Assembly: GCA_964557575.1 (NCBI GenBank)
Contig: CAZLBC010000028.1
Coordinates: forward strand, 1 to 54,737
Reading direction: 5' to 3'
Length of the DNA stretch: 54,737 nt
DNA from: CAZLBC01 sp964557575
Lineage (GTDB): Bacteria > Planctomycetota > Phycisphaerae > SM23-33
Both the position numbers and the translations under genes were made by a program. This document shows, piece after piece, positions 46,001-54,735 of this stretch (the stretch's first letter is position 1; every line of letters starts with the position of its first letter). The notes under the pieces were generated by a model that saw only the letters and a list, made by a program, of their open reading frames with translations, made no database searches and had not been told where the DNA came from.

Positions 46001-46319
46001 TGACGATACAGGGACCGACACCCAGAGAAAAATCCCCTGAAATATAGATTGCCTGCTCACGCTTATCGGTAAAAAACCGTATCTGCCCGCCGGAAATAGC
46101 GGCGTCGTAATGCAGGCAACCGCTTTCAGCCCCGCTCATGACACGGGACATACCCATCCCCCAGGTTACCGTTATATAAAATGCGGCAAAAGCCACCGCT
46201 CGAATTCTATTTCGATTCATCTGAACTAACCAATAGTAAATGACATCAGCAGCGAAACCGCCTTCCCAGCGCTGCATACAAGGGGCCGCTTCAGTACCGG
46301 CGCATACCGCACCGGCCAT
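43083..46319 (-). CDS. lptD: LptD-like outer-membrane LPS-assembly protein
   Basis: This protein of about 1078 residues has an N-terminal OstA-type periplasmic part with short beta-repeats, then a long charged linker rich in Lys, Arg and Glu. A second OstA stretch (IYLQGDVRLRRGERKISAEKVYYDF) and a C-terminal beta-barrel of about 600 residues ending near a run of Asn/Arg complete it. It should insert lipopolysaccharide into the outer membrane. ATG 46319 has AGGAGG 9 bp upstream; ATG 46220 would begin directly at a signal-like hydrophobic stretch, so the start is uncertain. Its stop abuts the hairpin element. Confidence 0.78.
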   Translation of the reverse strand: MAGAVCAGTEAAPCMQRWEGGFAADVIYYWLVQMNRNRIRAVAFAAFYITVTWGMGMSRVMSGAESGCLHYDAAISGGQIRFFTDKREQAIYISGDFSLGVGPCIVKAQRAVVWIKSLDEGRMSRHDITVFAEDDVVLTEEGAVTTSDSTMLVKLRMRGRIGIDGGRKAEPSVKQAPFYRRAVSVRKSRNRKKQHIKTDMRRSGKEAADTKAATGPMGLEDLAEGRQVEEIAGRKPAQASDREEKPSVPDAKSVRRGDGGGKQDADRRKKVPDLYFHAAEGFVSQKDPDDTKRRIFISRGSIFLSQGVSESDDYMEMEADSAVVFSRKGAAEQGAAEGESEVPYAPRASGLGGTDEAVTGIYLQGDVRLRRGERKISAEKVYYDFVEKKALLMKPVMRAIQEQRNVPIIVRAEKARQLSEREIEFYDAKVSTSDFMTPTYHVGAKTARLTDSTPYDEEGDRLGERKWEADYRDATWNVRNIPVLFAPRGRGTFEEGHSPLRTARVGDYKDFGPGLQTEWHLFRLLGLVKPDDFNAILNADIYQKGGLLGVEGDYQRSRSGDSQYCGYFEAVGVYDREGEDDFGDLRQDIQSRTERGRILARHKEFLPGGWQIQGELSLISDSNFLEKYYRDEFWAGKEQENLIYAKKQRDNWAFTALLKARFNDFLGQTEAFPDVEGYLLGEPLFDDLFTYYGEARAGAVRYRDNDEFNPAVRSDMMARFDTRHEINMPLAFDTPAGLLNVVPFLSGRFTYWSDAPGMNDIAMLYNRPGYLNRGETLARLDPDDDRHARFYGQAGVRTNMHFWRIYDEVEDDFWDVHRLKHVVTPELVVFGGTTADVDPEELYPLSEDVETNIRDNSGIAFTVRNLLQTKRGIEGSRRTVDWMRIDATVGFFDETDPTLAGNGQLYALRPEYSRQRNFLNIDYYWAISNSVALLADANFDLDDDEEYDDDNSRLDIANIGLSVKHDPRLSYYMGLRYIDELNSTVGTFGLDYRINKKYTLSFFEQYDFDYRGGVNLGTRLWIVRKFPRWYAGLSFSYDARYESEDEIGVMLVLWPEGVPEARPGMGRLGNLLSNSDRN

Positions 46320-46452
46320 GAAAGCGAACCTCCTCTTTGTCGGTCGTATATCATACAGCAGTTTTTCCACGGTTGAAACGTAAAATATTGTTTTTCTTGC
46401 CGGTAACGAAAATCACCCCTGTCGTTGAATCCGATGAGGCGGGGGCCTGCGG

Positions 46453-47853
46453 TTAAAAGCCGGCGCTGGTGATTTCCCTTGATTTCAGCTTGTAGATTAT
46501 CTGGTGCGCCGGCTCATCGCGCAGGTAGAGGATCAGGCCATCGGCTGCGCCGGGCAGCAGGAATACCTTGCACATGATGCGGACTTCATCTTTTTTCAGG
46601 CTGACATTCCCCACGTTTTCCTTTATCGAGAGCATGTTGCCGACTACGCCGGCCCCCGGGAACGACAACACCAGTTCATTACTCGTCCCGTCTTTCCGTA
46701 TGATCAGGCGACTCGGCAAATCGGTTTGTATAGCTCTCATAACCTTATTCTTGAAAAGGGGCTTAAGGTTCCTTTTGCCGTCTTCCGTGTAGACGCCGAT
46801 AAAACTCTTCGACGTCGCCTTTCCGGCCGCGAGGACCTGTATATCCAGGGAAAGGTCCCTGAAGCCGTCGATGTGGAGCCGTCCCGACCCGCTTCTGTTC
46901 GGAATCTCGAAGAGGAGGGTGATCGATCTCGTACCGCCCGGAAATATGTCGTACTCTTTCTTTTTCGCCCTGAATGGTATCTTCGAATTGTCCAGCAGTT
47001 CACCCAGCGATTCGTAGCTTCCCCCGTTTATGCTGAGCTTCGCGGAACTGCCGTAGTTAGCGAGTTTGCACTTCTTGTTTTCCACCATTATCGAAACATT
47101 CACACTGCAGTAAACAAACCCGGGCATAGCGGGACAGGTGGTCCCTGAAGCGAAAATGCGCGTTTGCGGTCGGGAAACGAGGCTTATGCGGCCGGCGTAC
47201 TGAGAATGCCCGGTATCGGGCACGTTCGTGTCGGTGTCGCCGGCGTCTGGGCCGGGATCCTCAAACGACGGCGCGTCGTCCGACAAGAAGGGAATAACAC
47301 TCACCAGAATCACGACCCCCAAAGCGGCGGCCCCGGCAATAACGTAGTACTTGAAATACGGGATTTCCGACAACCTGGTTCGAGCCCCGCCACGCTTGGC
47401 CTTGAGCCTTCTTCTCGATGATCTTTTTACCTTCTTCGTCGCCCGCCGTATATGGGTCGGTTTTTCGAGCACCTCGCTCTTGAGTTCAATCCCCTCCAGC
47501 CCGTCAAGAGCGTCTTCGTCATCGAGAAACGGGATAAATATTTCTTTCGAACACGAGACACAATGGATTTTCTGCCCCGCGAGCCTCCGGCCGATTTTCA
47601 TCTTGCTGCCGCACGCCGCGCAGATAACCAAAACTCGTTCCTGCAGGGCCTGCTGTGCCAGCTGGGCGAAACTCGTCTCCCCGGTCTCATCGACCAGTTC
47701 ACCCTCCTCGGCAAAGAACGGTTCATCCGTAACGGACGGCTCGAAATTCAATTCGATGCTGTGATCGCAGAAGGGGCATTCCACCAGGTCGACCTTGTCG
47801 GCCGAACCGTTAATGACCGAATGTTTGCCGCACTTTCCGCAGATTATCTGCAT
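46453..47853 (-). CDS. Membrane protein with two N-terminal zinc ribbons
   Basis: This 466-residue protein has two Cys4 zinc ribbons (CGKC...CPFC and CAAC...CVSC) in the first 110 residues. A basic segment with KKVKRSSRRRLKAKR follows, then one membrane helix (about 169-190). After it come a Pro/Asp linker and an extracytoplasmic beta-rich domain of about 260 residues. The overall layout recalls planctomycete zinc-ribbon membrane proteins; no function is known. The ATG at 47853 has GAGG at 8 bp. Confidence 0.72.
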   Translation of the reverse strand: MQIICGKCGKHSVINGSADKVDLVECPFCDHSIELNFEPSVTDEPFFAEEGELVDETGETSFAQLAQQALQERVLVICAACGSKMKIGRRLAGQKIHCVSCSKEIFIPFLDDEDALDGLEGIELKSEVLEKPTHIRRATKKVKRSSRRRLKAKRGGARTRLSEIPYFKYYVIAGAAALGVVILVSVIPFLSDDAPSFEDPGPDAGDTDTNVPDTGHSQYAGRISLVSRPQTRIFASGTTCPAMPGFVYCSVNVSIMVENKKCKLANYGSSAKLSINGGSYESLGELLDNSKIPFRAKKKEYDIFPGGTRSITLLFEIPNRSGSGRLHIDGFRDLSLDIQVLAAGKATSKSFIGVYTEDGKRNLKPLFKNKVMRAIQTDLPSRLIIRKDGTSNELVLSFPGAGVVGNMLSIKENVGNVSLKKDEVRIMCKVFLLPGAADGLILYLRDEPAHQIIYKLKSREITSAGF

Positions 47854-47873
47854 CGAATAGTCCTCGGCGTATC

Positions 47874-47912
47874 GATACAATCAGACACACATCTCCATAA
47901 ATATATTGTATC
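47874..47912. promoter_or_regulatory. Inverted repeat in the divergent 47.85-48.04 kb gap
   Basis: GATACAAT (47874-47881) and ATTGTATC (47905-47912) are perfect inverted arms 23 bp apart, upstream of the zinc-ribbon gene. They could be an operator or a leader stem. Confidence 0.3.
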
Positions 47913-47994
47913 AACGATTCAGGGCAAGTGAAATTCAAACACGCCTAATTTTTCAAGTTCCCCACAAACACCCTTCACCATTTTCAATCTTATC

Positions 47995-48024
47995 GTGGCA
48001 GATACCTCGGATTACGCATATAAT
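47995..48024 (+). promoter_or_regulatory. Predicted promoter of the 48.0-kb lipoprotein gene
   Basis: GTGGCA (47995-48000) and TATAAT (48019-48024) are 18 bp apart, directly before GGAGG and the ATG at 48044. The leader would be very short. Confidence 0.5.
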
Positions 48025-48043
48025 AGCATATGGAGGTGGAATT

Positions 48044-49000
48044 ATGAAAACTGCGTTATACAGCAACGTATGTCTGTGTATCGCCTTTGTATCGATTATT
48101 TTCGTCGGTTGCGATGAAAAGGAACTCATAATCGGCTTTGAAAATAGCACTTCCGACCCCCTGTTCGTGGAATTTTCCGGTCCGGGCAGGGGAACCGGTC
48201 CCGTGGGAACTGTCGCGCCGTCTTCAAACGTGGTTTTTCGAAAAATACTCGTCGACGAAAACGAGCTGCCGGCGACATACACCTGGAAGGCAAATGACTT
48301 CGCGGGTGAATTCACGGTAACACCTGAAATGGATCGTCCGATCTGTATACGGATTCCGGGCGGATTGGCCGGGTATCCCGATCTGTCCGACACCTACGCG
48401 CACATTTCTGAAATCCCCAATGATTCCATACCCGTCTCCTCCGGCGGGACGGCTTATGCGTCACAACCCCGCCGGTCCACGGAACCGGTCATCGCACGAC
48501 CCGCGCAGCGAGTCACCGGCACCGCGGGCGAACAGCCGGTAGTGAACAACTATGTCGTATACGACAATTCAAGAACCTACCCGGCGGCCACGCACTCATC
48601 GTGGAACCGGTACAATACGCCGTATCACACTCGGACAGGCGTATATGTCTCGGGAACCCGCGTCGGGGATAACTACCTGATAAGCGGGGTCCTGCATCCC
48701 TCCTACTCCCCCTATTACTATCCGAGGGATATTCTTCATTACTCCCTCTTCAGCGACAAGGTAACCCGCTTCCGTGTAGGCCCACCCTACGAGGGGTACC
48801 GGCGGTATCCCCGTCGACGGTCACCTTCCCGACGCTTCCGGTCGGGACAGCCGTATTTCGAAAGCAGCGGGTCGCAATCATCATCGGTTCCCCGGAATTC
48901 ACAACTACCGCCGCCGTCCCGGCAGACCGACAGTGTACACCAGCAGCTTACCCAGCCCCCTGTTCTGCCCCAGCCGCTGCGCTATATACGGCAAAAATAA
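48044..49000 (+). CDS. Lipoprotein, family A member 2 with Pro/Tyr/Ser-rich tail
   Basis: This 318-residue protein has a signal peptide ending at lipobox FVGC. The next 100 residues match the lipoprotein at 34.2 kb: FENSTSDPLFVEF, GPVGTVAPSS, LPATYTWKANDFAGEFTVTPEM. The last 200 residues are low-complexity, with Tyr-, Arg- and Ser-rich stretches (SPYYYPRD, YRRYPRRRSPSRRFRSG) and a Pro/Gln-rich end; they may bind cell-wall or surface polymers. GGAGGTGG precedes the ATG. Confidence 0.75.
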   Translation: MKTALYSNVCLCIAFVSIIFVGCDEKELIIGFENSTSDPLFVEFSGPGRGTGPVGTVAPSSNVVFRKILVDENELPATYTWKANDFAGEFTVTPEMDRPICIRIPGGLAGYPDLSDTYAHISEIPNDSIPVSSGGTAYASQPRRSTEPVIARPAQRVTGTAGEQPVVNNYVVYDNSRTYPAATHSSWNRYNTPYHTRTGVYVSGTRVGDNYLISGVLHPSYSPYYYPRDILHYSLFSDKVTRFRVGPPYEGYRRYPRRRSPSRRFRSGQPYFESSGSQSSSVPRNSQLPPPSRQTDSVHQQLTQPPVLPQPLRYIRQK

Positions 49001-49107
49001 CCGGTACCGCCCTGTCGGCACGTCACAAAAAGTAAAGTCTCCGGGGAAGTTCTGCCGATTTTATAAAGTCGGAATACAGTACGATAACACCATGAGGAGA
49101 AACGCAC

Positions 49108-49539
49108 ATGAAACGTTTTCTGCCCGTTATAGCCTTGGTTTTGGCCGGACTGTCCGCCGTTGGATGCAGCGACAAGTACTACTTCACTTTCGTGAATACG
49201 TCGCCTGAAGATTGCACCGTATCGATCACCGGTCCGAACGGCATCAAACACGAACTCGGAACCGTGGAAAAGGACTTCGGGAAACAGCATCTCGGCGTAA
49301 AGGTCCGGAAGCGGGACGAAGACGAACCCCCCGCCTGTATTACCTGGCACTGCGGAGAAACGCAATCCGCCATTGCGCTCGACAAGTACACACCCCGGAA
49401 TATCTGGATCGGGGTCCCCGAAGGAGAAGCCGTCGATTCCATCGCGGTCAGCGACAAGCTCGGCAGCGTCAAACATATCCTGAAGAAGTCCAAGATGCAA
49501 GAGCATCCGAAAGAAGACCGCCTCTGGTTGCACTATTGA
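49108..49539 (+). CDS. Small lipoprotein, family A member 3 (divergent)
   Basis: This 143-residue protein has a signal peptide with lipobox AVGC, followed by YYFTFVNTSPEDCTVSITGPNG, HELGTVEKDF and PPACITWHC. These occupy the same places as in the lipoproteins at 34.2 and 48.0 kb, with much lower identity. The C-terminus is basic. GAGGAG lies 8 bp before the ATG. It is convergent with lysA, 21 bp apart. Function unknown. Confidence 0.72.
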   Translation: MKRFLPVIALVLAGLSAVGCSDKYYFTFVNTSPEDCTVSITGPNGIKHELGTVEKDFGKQHLGVKVRKRDEDEPPACITWHCGETQSAIALDKYTPRNIWIGVPEGEAVDSIAVSDKLGSVKHILKKSKMQEHPKEDRLWLHY

Positions 49540-49560
49540 CGATGGTCGCGGGATGTCCGC

Positions 49561-50847
49561 TCAGGACTCTTTTTCCAATGCCAAAAGGTCATCGGCCGTT
49601 TCCCGTCTGCGTATGACGCGGTAGCTGTCGCCGTCAACGAGTATCTCGCAGGCACGCGGGCGGGAATTGTACTGGGATGACATAACGAATCCATAGGCTC
49701 CCGCCGAAAACACGGACAGGAGGTCTCCCCTTTTGAGCGGGGGCAGGACGCGATCGTGTCCCAGGACGTCGCACGTTTCGCATACCCCGCCGACGATGTC
49801 GACTTTTTCTCCCCCGGACGGTTTGTAATCGACCCGGCGATCGGGGGACTCATCATCACCGATTTTGACGGGATATATGAAATGTTCTGCCTGGTACAGC
49901 GCCGGGCGAATCAGGTCCGCTATGGAAGCATCCACGATCGCGAATGTTTTCTCCCCGCCCTTTTTCACGTAGAGCACCTGCGAAAGCAGAATGCCGGCAT
50001 TGCATGCGATCTGCCGACCGGGTTCCAGTATAACGGTTAATCCCGCATCCTTCAAAAGCGGCACGATATCCTTCGCGTAATCGGCGGCAAGGGGACTGGC
50101 CCCCGTCGTGTAATCAGCGGCAAACCCGCCCCCGAGATCCAGAACACTGATCTCGTACCCCTTGCCTCTCAGCACCGTTATCAGATCCATCGTTCTCCTG
50201 ATCGCGTCTCTATACGGAGCCGAAGAATATATGGGCGAACCGATATGAAGATGGATTCCCTGAAGGATGACGGCGGGATCATTGCCGTATGTGTTGAAAA
50301 ACGCCTCGGCCCGGTCGATATCGACGCCGAATTTCGTCTCCTTCTTACCGGTGGTTGTATAGGCATGCGTATCAGGATCGTAGACATCGGGATTGACCCG
50401 CAACAGGGCACCGGTTCTGCAACCGGTCTCCCGCGCTATCGTGGATATGTTCTCGAACTCCTGCTCGCTTTCAACGTTAAACCAGCCGATGCCGACCTCG
50501 AGCGCCCGTCGAATTTCCCGGTCGGTTTTGCCGACCCCGGCGAAAACGATCTTCTCGGTTTCCGCATCGACGGCAAGGCACCGTTCCAGTTCCCCGCCGC
50601 TGACAACATCGAAGCCGCTGTTTTCCGCCTTCAATATTCGCAGAACGTGCGTATTGGCCAGTGATTTCACCGAAAAGCAGATAATCGGGTTCAGCGGTGA
50701 AAAGGCATCGACGAGGTTCCAGTAATGATTTCTGAGCGTGGCCGTCGAATACACGTAAGCAGGTGTCCCGACAGCAATCGCAAGTTCATCCATCGCAACA
50801 TGTTCGCAATGCAACATGCCGTTTCGGTAATGAAAATTATCCATCAT
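49561..50847 (-). CDS. lysA: Diaminopimelate decarboxylase
   Basis: This 428-residue PLP enzyme turns meso-diaminopimelate into lysine. The PLP lysine lies in CFSVKSLANTHVL (near residue 58), the barrel motif HLHIGSPI follows, and the C-terminal active-site CETCDVLGHDR is intact. The start is a double ATG overlapping the end of the glycerate kinase gene by 11 bp. No dap genes are near, so it is an outlying lysine gene in a mixed operon. Confidence 0.93.
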   Translation of the reverse strand: MMDNFHYRNGMLHCEHVAMDELAIAVGTPAYVYSTATLRNHYWNLVDAFSPLNPIICFSVKSLANTHVLRILKAENSGFDVVSGGELERCLAVDAETEKIVFAGVGKTDREIRRALEVGIGWFNVESEQEFENISTIARETGCRTGALLRVNPDVYDPDTHAYTTTGKKETKFGVDIDRAEAFFNTYGNDPAVILQGIHLHIGSPIYSSAPYRDAIRRTMDLITVLRGKGYEISVLDLGGGFAADYTTGASPLAADYAKDIVPLLKDAGLTVILEPGRQIACNAGILLSQVLYVKKGGEKTFAIVDASIADLIRPALYQAEHFIYPVKIGDDESPDRRVDYKPSGGEKVDIVGGVCETCDVLGHDRVLPPLKRGDLLSVFSAGAYGFVMSSQYNSRPRACEILVDGDSYRVIRRRETADDLLALEKES

Positions 50848-52051
50848 CTATTCCCATGCATTCGCTGATGACTTCGCGCGCCCGCTCGGCAAGCAACTGC
50901 TCGGCACAGGCGACGGCTTTCTCTTCTGACACATCATCGGAAACCAGTGTCCGAACCTCCCGGAACAATTTCCGGGGTCCCTCACCGGTTGCACTGCCGG
51001 CGATACACACCGTGGAAACCCCTTCATTGCCGGCAATCGTAGCAACCCGGAACGGCACTTTTCCGGAAAAACTCTGCGCGTCAAACCGCCCCTCCCCGGT
51101 CAGGCACAGGTCGGCCCCGCTCAACCTCTCGCGCAGCCGAACGGCTTCCGCGATGACCGCTCCACCATTTTCCAACCGTGCACCCGCCATCGCAACCAAA
51201 CCGGCGCCGAGACCGCCCGCCGCACCGGCGCCGCGGAGGTTCCCGACGTCGACACCGAGTTGATCGCGCAACAGGCCGGCTGCGTGAACAAGGCTCCGTT
51301 CCAGGAGTTCGACGGATTCGTGCGTCGCGCCCTTCTGAGGGGCATACACCGCCGCCGCACCGCGGGGGCCGGTCAGGGGATTAGTGACATCGCACGCGAC
51401 CCGAATGACCGTCTGCGCGAGGCGCGGATCGACAGCGTCCACATCCACCGACGCCACCGATGCGAGGACCCCGCCGCCTATGCCCGGTATGCATTGTTTC
51501 CCGGAACCATCACGGTAGACGGCACCGAGGGCCTGCATACAACCAAATCCACAATCGACGGTGGCGGATCCCCCTACGCCCAGTATGATTTCCCGGACCC
51601 CTTCATCAAGGGCCGCCGCTATCAACTGCCCCGTACCGAAGGTGGTGGCCCGCAACGGATCGCGCCGGTCGGCGGGAACCAGTTCAAGGCCGCTGGCCGC
51701 CGCCATTTCTATAACGGCGACGGGACGGACATCGGCAGAGGAGCTATCGGCCTCCGCGGAAACGGCCGCCAGGCCCACTTCCCCCGGGAGCACCGCGGCG
51801 TTGGCGTGTCCGATCATACCGTACCGGGCCCTGATTTCCTGCCCGAGCGGACCGAAGACGTCTGCCGAGAGGAAACGGCCGCCCGTGGCGGTTACCATTG
51901 CGTCCACGGTTCCCTCCCCGCCGTCGGCCATCGGACATAACTCGATGCGGGCATCGGGGCAGGCCGCGACAACCCCCCGCGCCATCGCCTGTGCAGCAAC
52001 CGCCGCCGGCAGAGATCCCTTGAACGAATCGGGGGCGATAACCACCTTCAT
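50837..52051 (-). CDS. glxK: Glycerate kinase
   Basis: This 404-residue kinase of the GlxK/GarK family phosphorylates glycerate, giving 2- or 3-phosphoglycerate. The family N-terminus VVIAPDSFKGSLPA and GLELVPADRRDPLRATTFGTGQLI are clear, as is GEGRFDAQSFSGKVP near the C-terminus. The ATG at 52051 overlaps the degP stop (TGATG); a TTG one codon earlier is not needed. Translation is coupled on both sides. Confidence 0.92.
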   Translation of the reverse strand: MKVVIAPDSFKGSLPAAVAAQAMARGVVAACPDARIELCPMADGGEGTVDAMVTATGGRFLSADVFGPLGQEIRARYGMIGHANAAVLPGEVGLAAVSAEADSSSADVRPVAVIEMAAASGLELVPADRRDPLRATTFGTGQLIAAALDEGVREIILGVGGSATVDCGFGCMQALGAVYRDGSGKQCIPGIGGGVLASVASVDVDAVDPRLAQTVIRVACDVTNPLTGPRGAAAVYAPQKGATHESVELLERSLVHAAGLLRDQLGVDVGNLRGAGAAGGLGAGLVAMAGARLENGGAVIAEAVRLRERLSGADLCLTGEGRFDAQSFSGKVPFRVATIAGNEGVSTVCIAGSATGEGPRKLFREVRTLVSDDVSEEKAVACAEQLLAERAREVISECMGIDDG

Positions 52052-53478
52052 CAAGCACCGCTCTTTTTCGGGCGACCCGCCGACCGGTCGCGCAGTTTCA
52101 ACGGCACGGCGGCGGCCGTATTGCCACGCAACACGCCAATGCGGATCACGCCCCCCCCCCGCTGCTTTTCAAGCACCAAACCGATGTCATCAAGGGTATT
52201 GACATATACCCCCCCCACTTCGAACAGGATATCCTTCAATCGCAAACCGAGCCGTGCCGCAGGGGACCCCTCCTCCACGCCGACTACCAGCAATCCCCGG
52301 TCGGTGGGCAGCCGGAGAGACCGGGCGAGCCGGGGCGACATGTCCCGCAGTTGCAGTCCCATCATCGACTCGGCCAGGGCCGCCCCGTTCGGGGCGGACT
52401 TCTCGGTAATGCCGACGACAGCAGAAAACGCGCGTTCGCCGCGGACACATCCCAGGCGGACCGTGCCGGGAATCTTCGTCTCAAGAATCTCGAAAACGTA
52501 ATCGCATACCTGCTCGACCGCCGCCCCGTTGATCTCCGTCACCAGGTCACCGACGCGCAGGTTCGCCCGGTGGGCGGGACTGCCCTCCCGAATGGTGGAA
52601 ACATACACCACCGTCTTTCCGTTTCTCCGTTCCGTATCGACATCCAGGCCGAAATCCACCCGGGCCAGCCTCTCGATATCGAGCATGACGGGCAATTGTT
52701 TCGCCAGGGTATCTATGTCAACCGCAAAGCCGATATTCTGGGCATCCGCCCGGATGGCGGTATTGATGCCGATGGGTTCACCCCGAATATTCAGGAGGGG
52801 GCCGCCGCTGTTTCCCGGGTTGATAGGCGCATCGATCTGGATCAGGTTTCCGTACTCCACGCCGTTGCCGAACGTCAGCTTCCGGTTAACGGCACTGACT
52901 ACGCCGGTCGTAACCGAGTTGGAAAACCCCAGGGGGTTACCGACGGCGATGACCGTTTCGCCCACCATGAGATCGTCGCTGCAGCCGAGCCGAAGAGAGG
53001 GAAACGAACTCTCTCTGCTGACCCCGGGCTTTTTACCAAGCGGCCGGTCGAGCCTGATCACGGCCAGGTCCGAAGAGGCATCGGCCACCACCACGTCGGC
53101 GCCGTACCGGGTCCCGTCGGCGAACTTGACGGTAATGTCCCGGGCGCGGCGCACCACGTGGGCGTTCGTGACCGCATACCCGTGCGGACTGATAATAAAT
53201 CCGCTCCCGAGAGAATTGACCTCGCGCTGCCGCGGTCGCAATTCCGGGAATATGTCGTCGAACATACTTCTGCCGAATCCGCCCCAGGTGCTGCGCACCA
53301 TCTTCGTCGATGAAATATTGACGACGGCGGGACGGGCCTTTCTGCAGGCCTTCACCACCGGTGTTACCCGTGATATTTCTTCCGCACCGCACCGGCGGGG
53401 GACATGCCGGTACATGACAGTCATCGCACAAGCCGCCGCAATGACAATCAATCCGTTTTTCTCCGCTGTACTCTTCAT
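52051..53478 (-). CDS. degP: DegP/HtrA-type serine protease with two PDZ domains
   Basis: This 475-residue envelope protease has an N-terminal signal/anchor (residues about 9-24), then a trypsin fold with catalytic His107 (TNAHVV), Asp137 (SSDLAVI) and Ser224 (GNSGGP). PDZ domains cover about 285-365 and 385-465. The ATG at 53478 gives a normal signal; a frame 12 codons longer is less likely. A weak promoter (53492-53519) would leave only a few leader bases. It heads the degP-glxK-lysA operon. Confidence 0.9.
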   Translation of the reverse strand: MKSTAEKNGLIVIAAACAMTVMYRHVPRRCGAEEISRVTPVVKACRKARPAVVNISSTKMVRSTWGGFGRSMFDDIFPELRPRQREVNSLGSGFIISPHGYAVTNAHVVRRARDITVKFADGTRYGADVVVADASSDLAVIRLDRPLGKKPGVSRESSFPSLRLGCSDDLMVGETVIAVGNPLGFSNSVTTGVVSAVNRKLTFGNGVEYGNLIQIDAPINPGNSGGPLLNIRGEPIGINTAIRADAQNIGFAVDIDTLAKQLPVMLDIERLARVDFGLDVDTERRNGKTVVYVSTIREGSPAHRANLRVGDLVTEINGAAVEQVCDYVFEILETKIPGTVRLGCVRGERAFSAVVGITEKSAPNGAALAESMMGLQLRDMSPRLARSLRLPTDRGLLVVGVEEGSPAARLGLRLKDILFEVGGVYVNTLDDIGLVLEKQRGGGVIRIGVLRGNTAAAVPLKLRDRSAGRPKKSGA

Positions 53479-53685
53479 AATCGCGGCCACAATTGTATTA
53501 CAAAACAATACCAATACAAACCTCCGTCTGAAAAGGTCGTCGAAAATGAATGGTAATTGTCACCGTTGACCGGTATATACCTTGTGTAGTACCATGAGCC
53601 CGGCGGCTGACACCATCGGATACGTTAACCGCCCAACGGTGCTCGGTTGAAGCCCCGATCAGTCGTACGGTAACGGATATACACC

Positions 53686-54735
53686 ATGCCCGAAAAAAGC
53701 GGCCGTGCTAAATTCGGCGCAAAAGAACTCGCGATCTGTCTGAGTCACTACGACCTCGGCGTGATATACAAGATGACCGAATTCCCGCGGGGTTCCCGGC
53801 GCGCACCGAAAGTCGTCATCGAGTGCGACAAGGGCAAGTTCCTCTTCAAGCGTCGCACGGGCGGCAAGAAACGGATCAAGAAGGTCGCATTCACCCACCA
53901 GATACAACTGGCCCTCGCCGGGCAGAATTTCCCCCTGCCGCACCTGCTGGGAACAAAGGAGGACAACAACTCCATGCTGATACTGGGGGAAGATATTTAC
54001 GAAATGCAGGAATACATCTCCGGTTCGGAGTACGACGGATCCAAACAGGCTACCCGACAAAGCGGACACGCGCTGGGGCTGTATCACAAGTTGCTGGAAG
54101 AATTCGAAAGCGATTTTGAGCCCCTGACGGCCAGCTACCACAACGCGAAGGCGATTCACCAGGCGATTTTCATGGCCAAGGACACGCTGAAGAAACGGGA
54201 CACCACCACATCGGAAACGCAGAAAAAAATCGAGGATACCGTCGATTACCTCGGAGAAACGTACAAGTCGTGCTCGCACCGCTGCAACGAACTGGGACTC
54301 AAAGATTGGCCGGACCAGATCGTGCACGGCGACTGGCATCCGGGCAACATGCTGTTCAAGGAACACCTGATAACCGCGGTGATCGATTACGACACGGCCC
54401 GCCTCCAGCAACGGGCGATCGATCTGGCAAACGGTTCACTCCAGTTCTCGATCGTCGGCGGCGGCACCGACCCGACCACGTGGCCCGGGAATCTCGATAT
54501 CGATCGCTTTGAGATCTTTCTGAAGGGCTACGATTCCGTCAATATCATAACGACCGACGAGTTGCGGGTGATCCCCTACCTGATGTGCGAAGCGATGATC
54601 GCCGAAGCGGCGCTGCCGATCGCGTCAACGGGCGAATTCGGCAAGTTCGACGGAATCGCGTTCTTTTTCATGATAAAGAACAAGGTCAGTTGGATCCTCG
54701 ACAACGTCGACCGGCTCTGCGCGGTCCTGGACTAG
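53686..54735 (+). CDS. CotS/aminoglycoside-phosphotransferase-like kinase
   Basis: This 349-residue protein has the kinase-like fold: ATP-site lysine region KFLFKRRTGG, catalytic loop HGDWHPGNMLF and metal site AVIDYDTARLQ. It is related to CotS/HSK2-type small-molecule kinases; the substrate is unknown. The 207-bp gap before it holds TTGACC near 53565 but no clear -10. There is no strong Shine-Dalgarno. The stop lies inside the window, 2 bp before its end. Confidence 0.82.
   Translation: MPEKSGRAKFGAKELAICLSHYDLGVIYKMTEFPRGSRRAPKVVIECDKGKFLFKRRTGGKKRIKKVAFTHQIQLALAGQNFPLPHLLGTKEDNNSMLILGEDIYEMQEYISGSEYDGSKQATRQSGHALGLYHKLLEEFESDFEPLTASYHNAKAIHQAIFMAKDTLKKRDTTTSETQKKIEDTVDYLGETYKSCSHRCNELGLKDWPDQIVHGDWHPGNMLFKEHLITAVIDYDTARLQQRAIDLANGSLQFSIVGGGTDPTTWPGNLDIDRFEIFLKGYDSVNIITTDELRVIPYLMCEAMIAEAALPIASTGEFGKFDGIAFFFMIKNKVSWILDNVDRLCAVLD

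Noticed and set aside
53492..53519. degP promoter (TTGTAT-16-TACAAT)
   Set aside because: It would leave only about seven leader bases and the match is modest, so it is mentioned but not listed as a feature.
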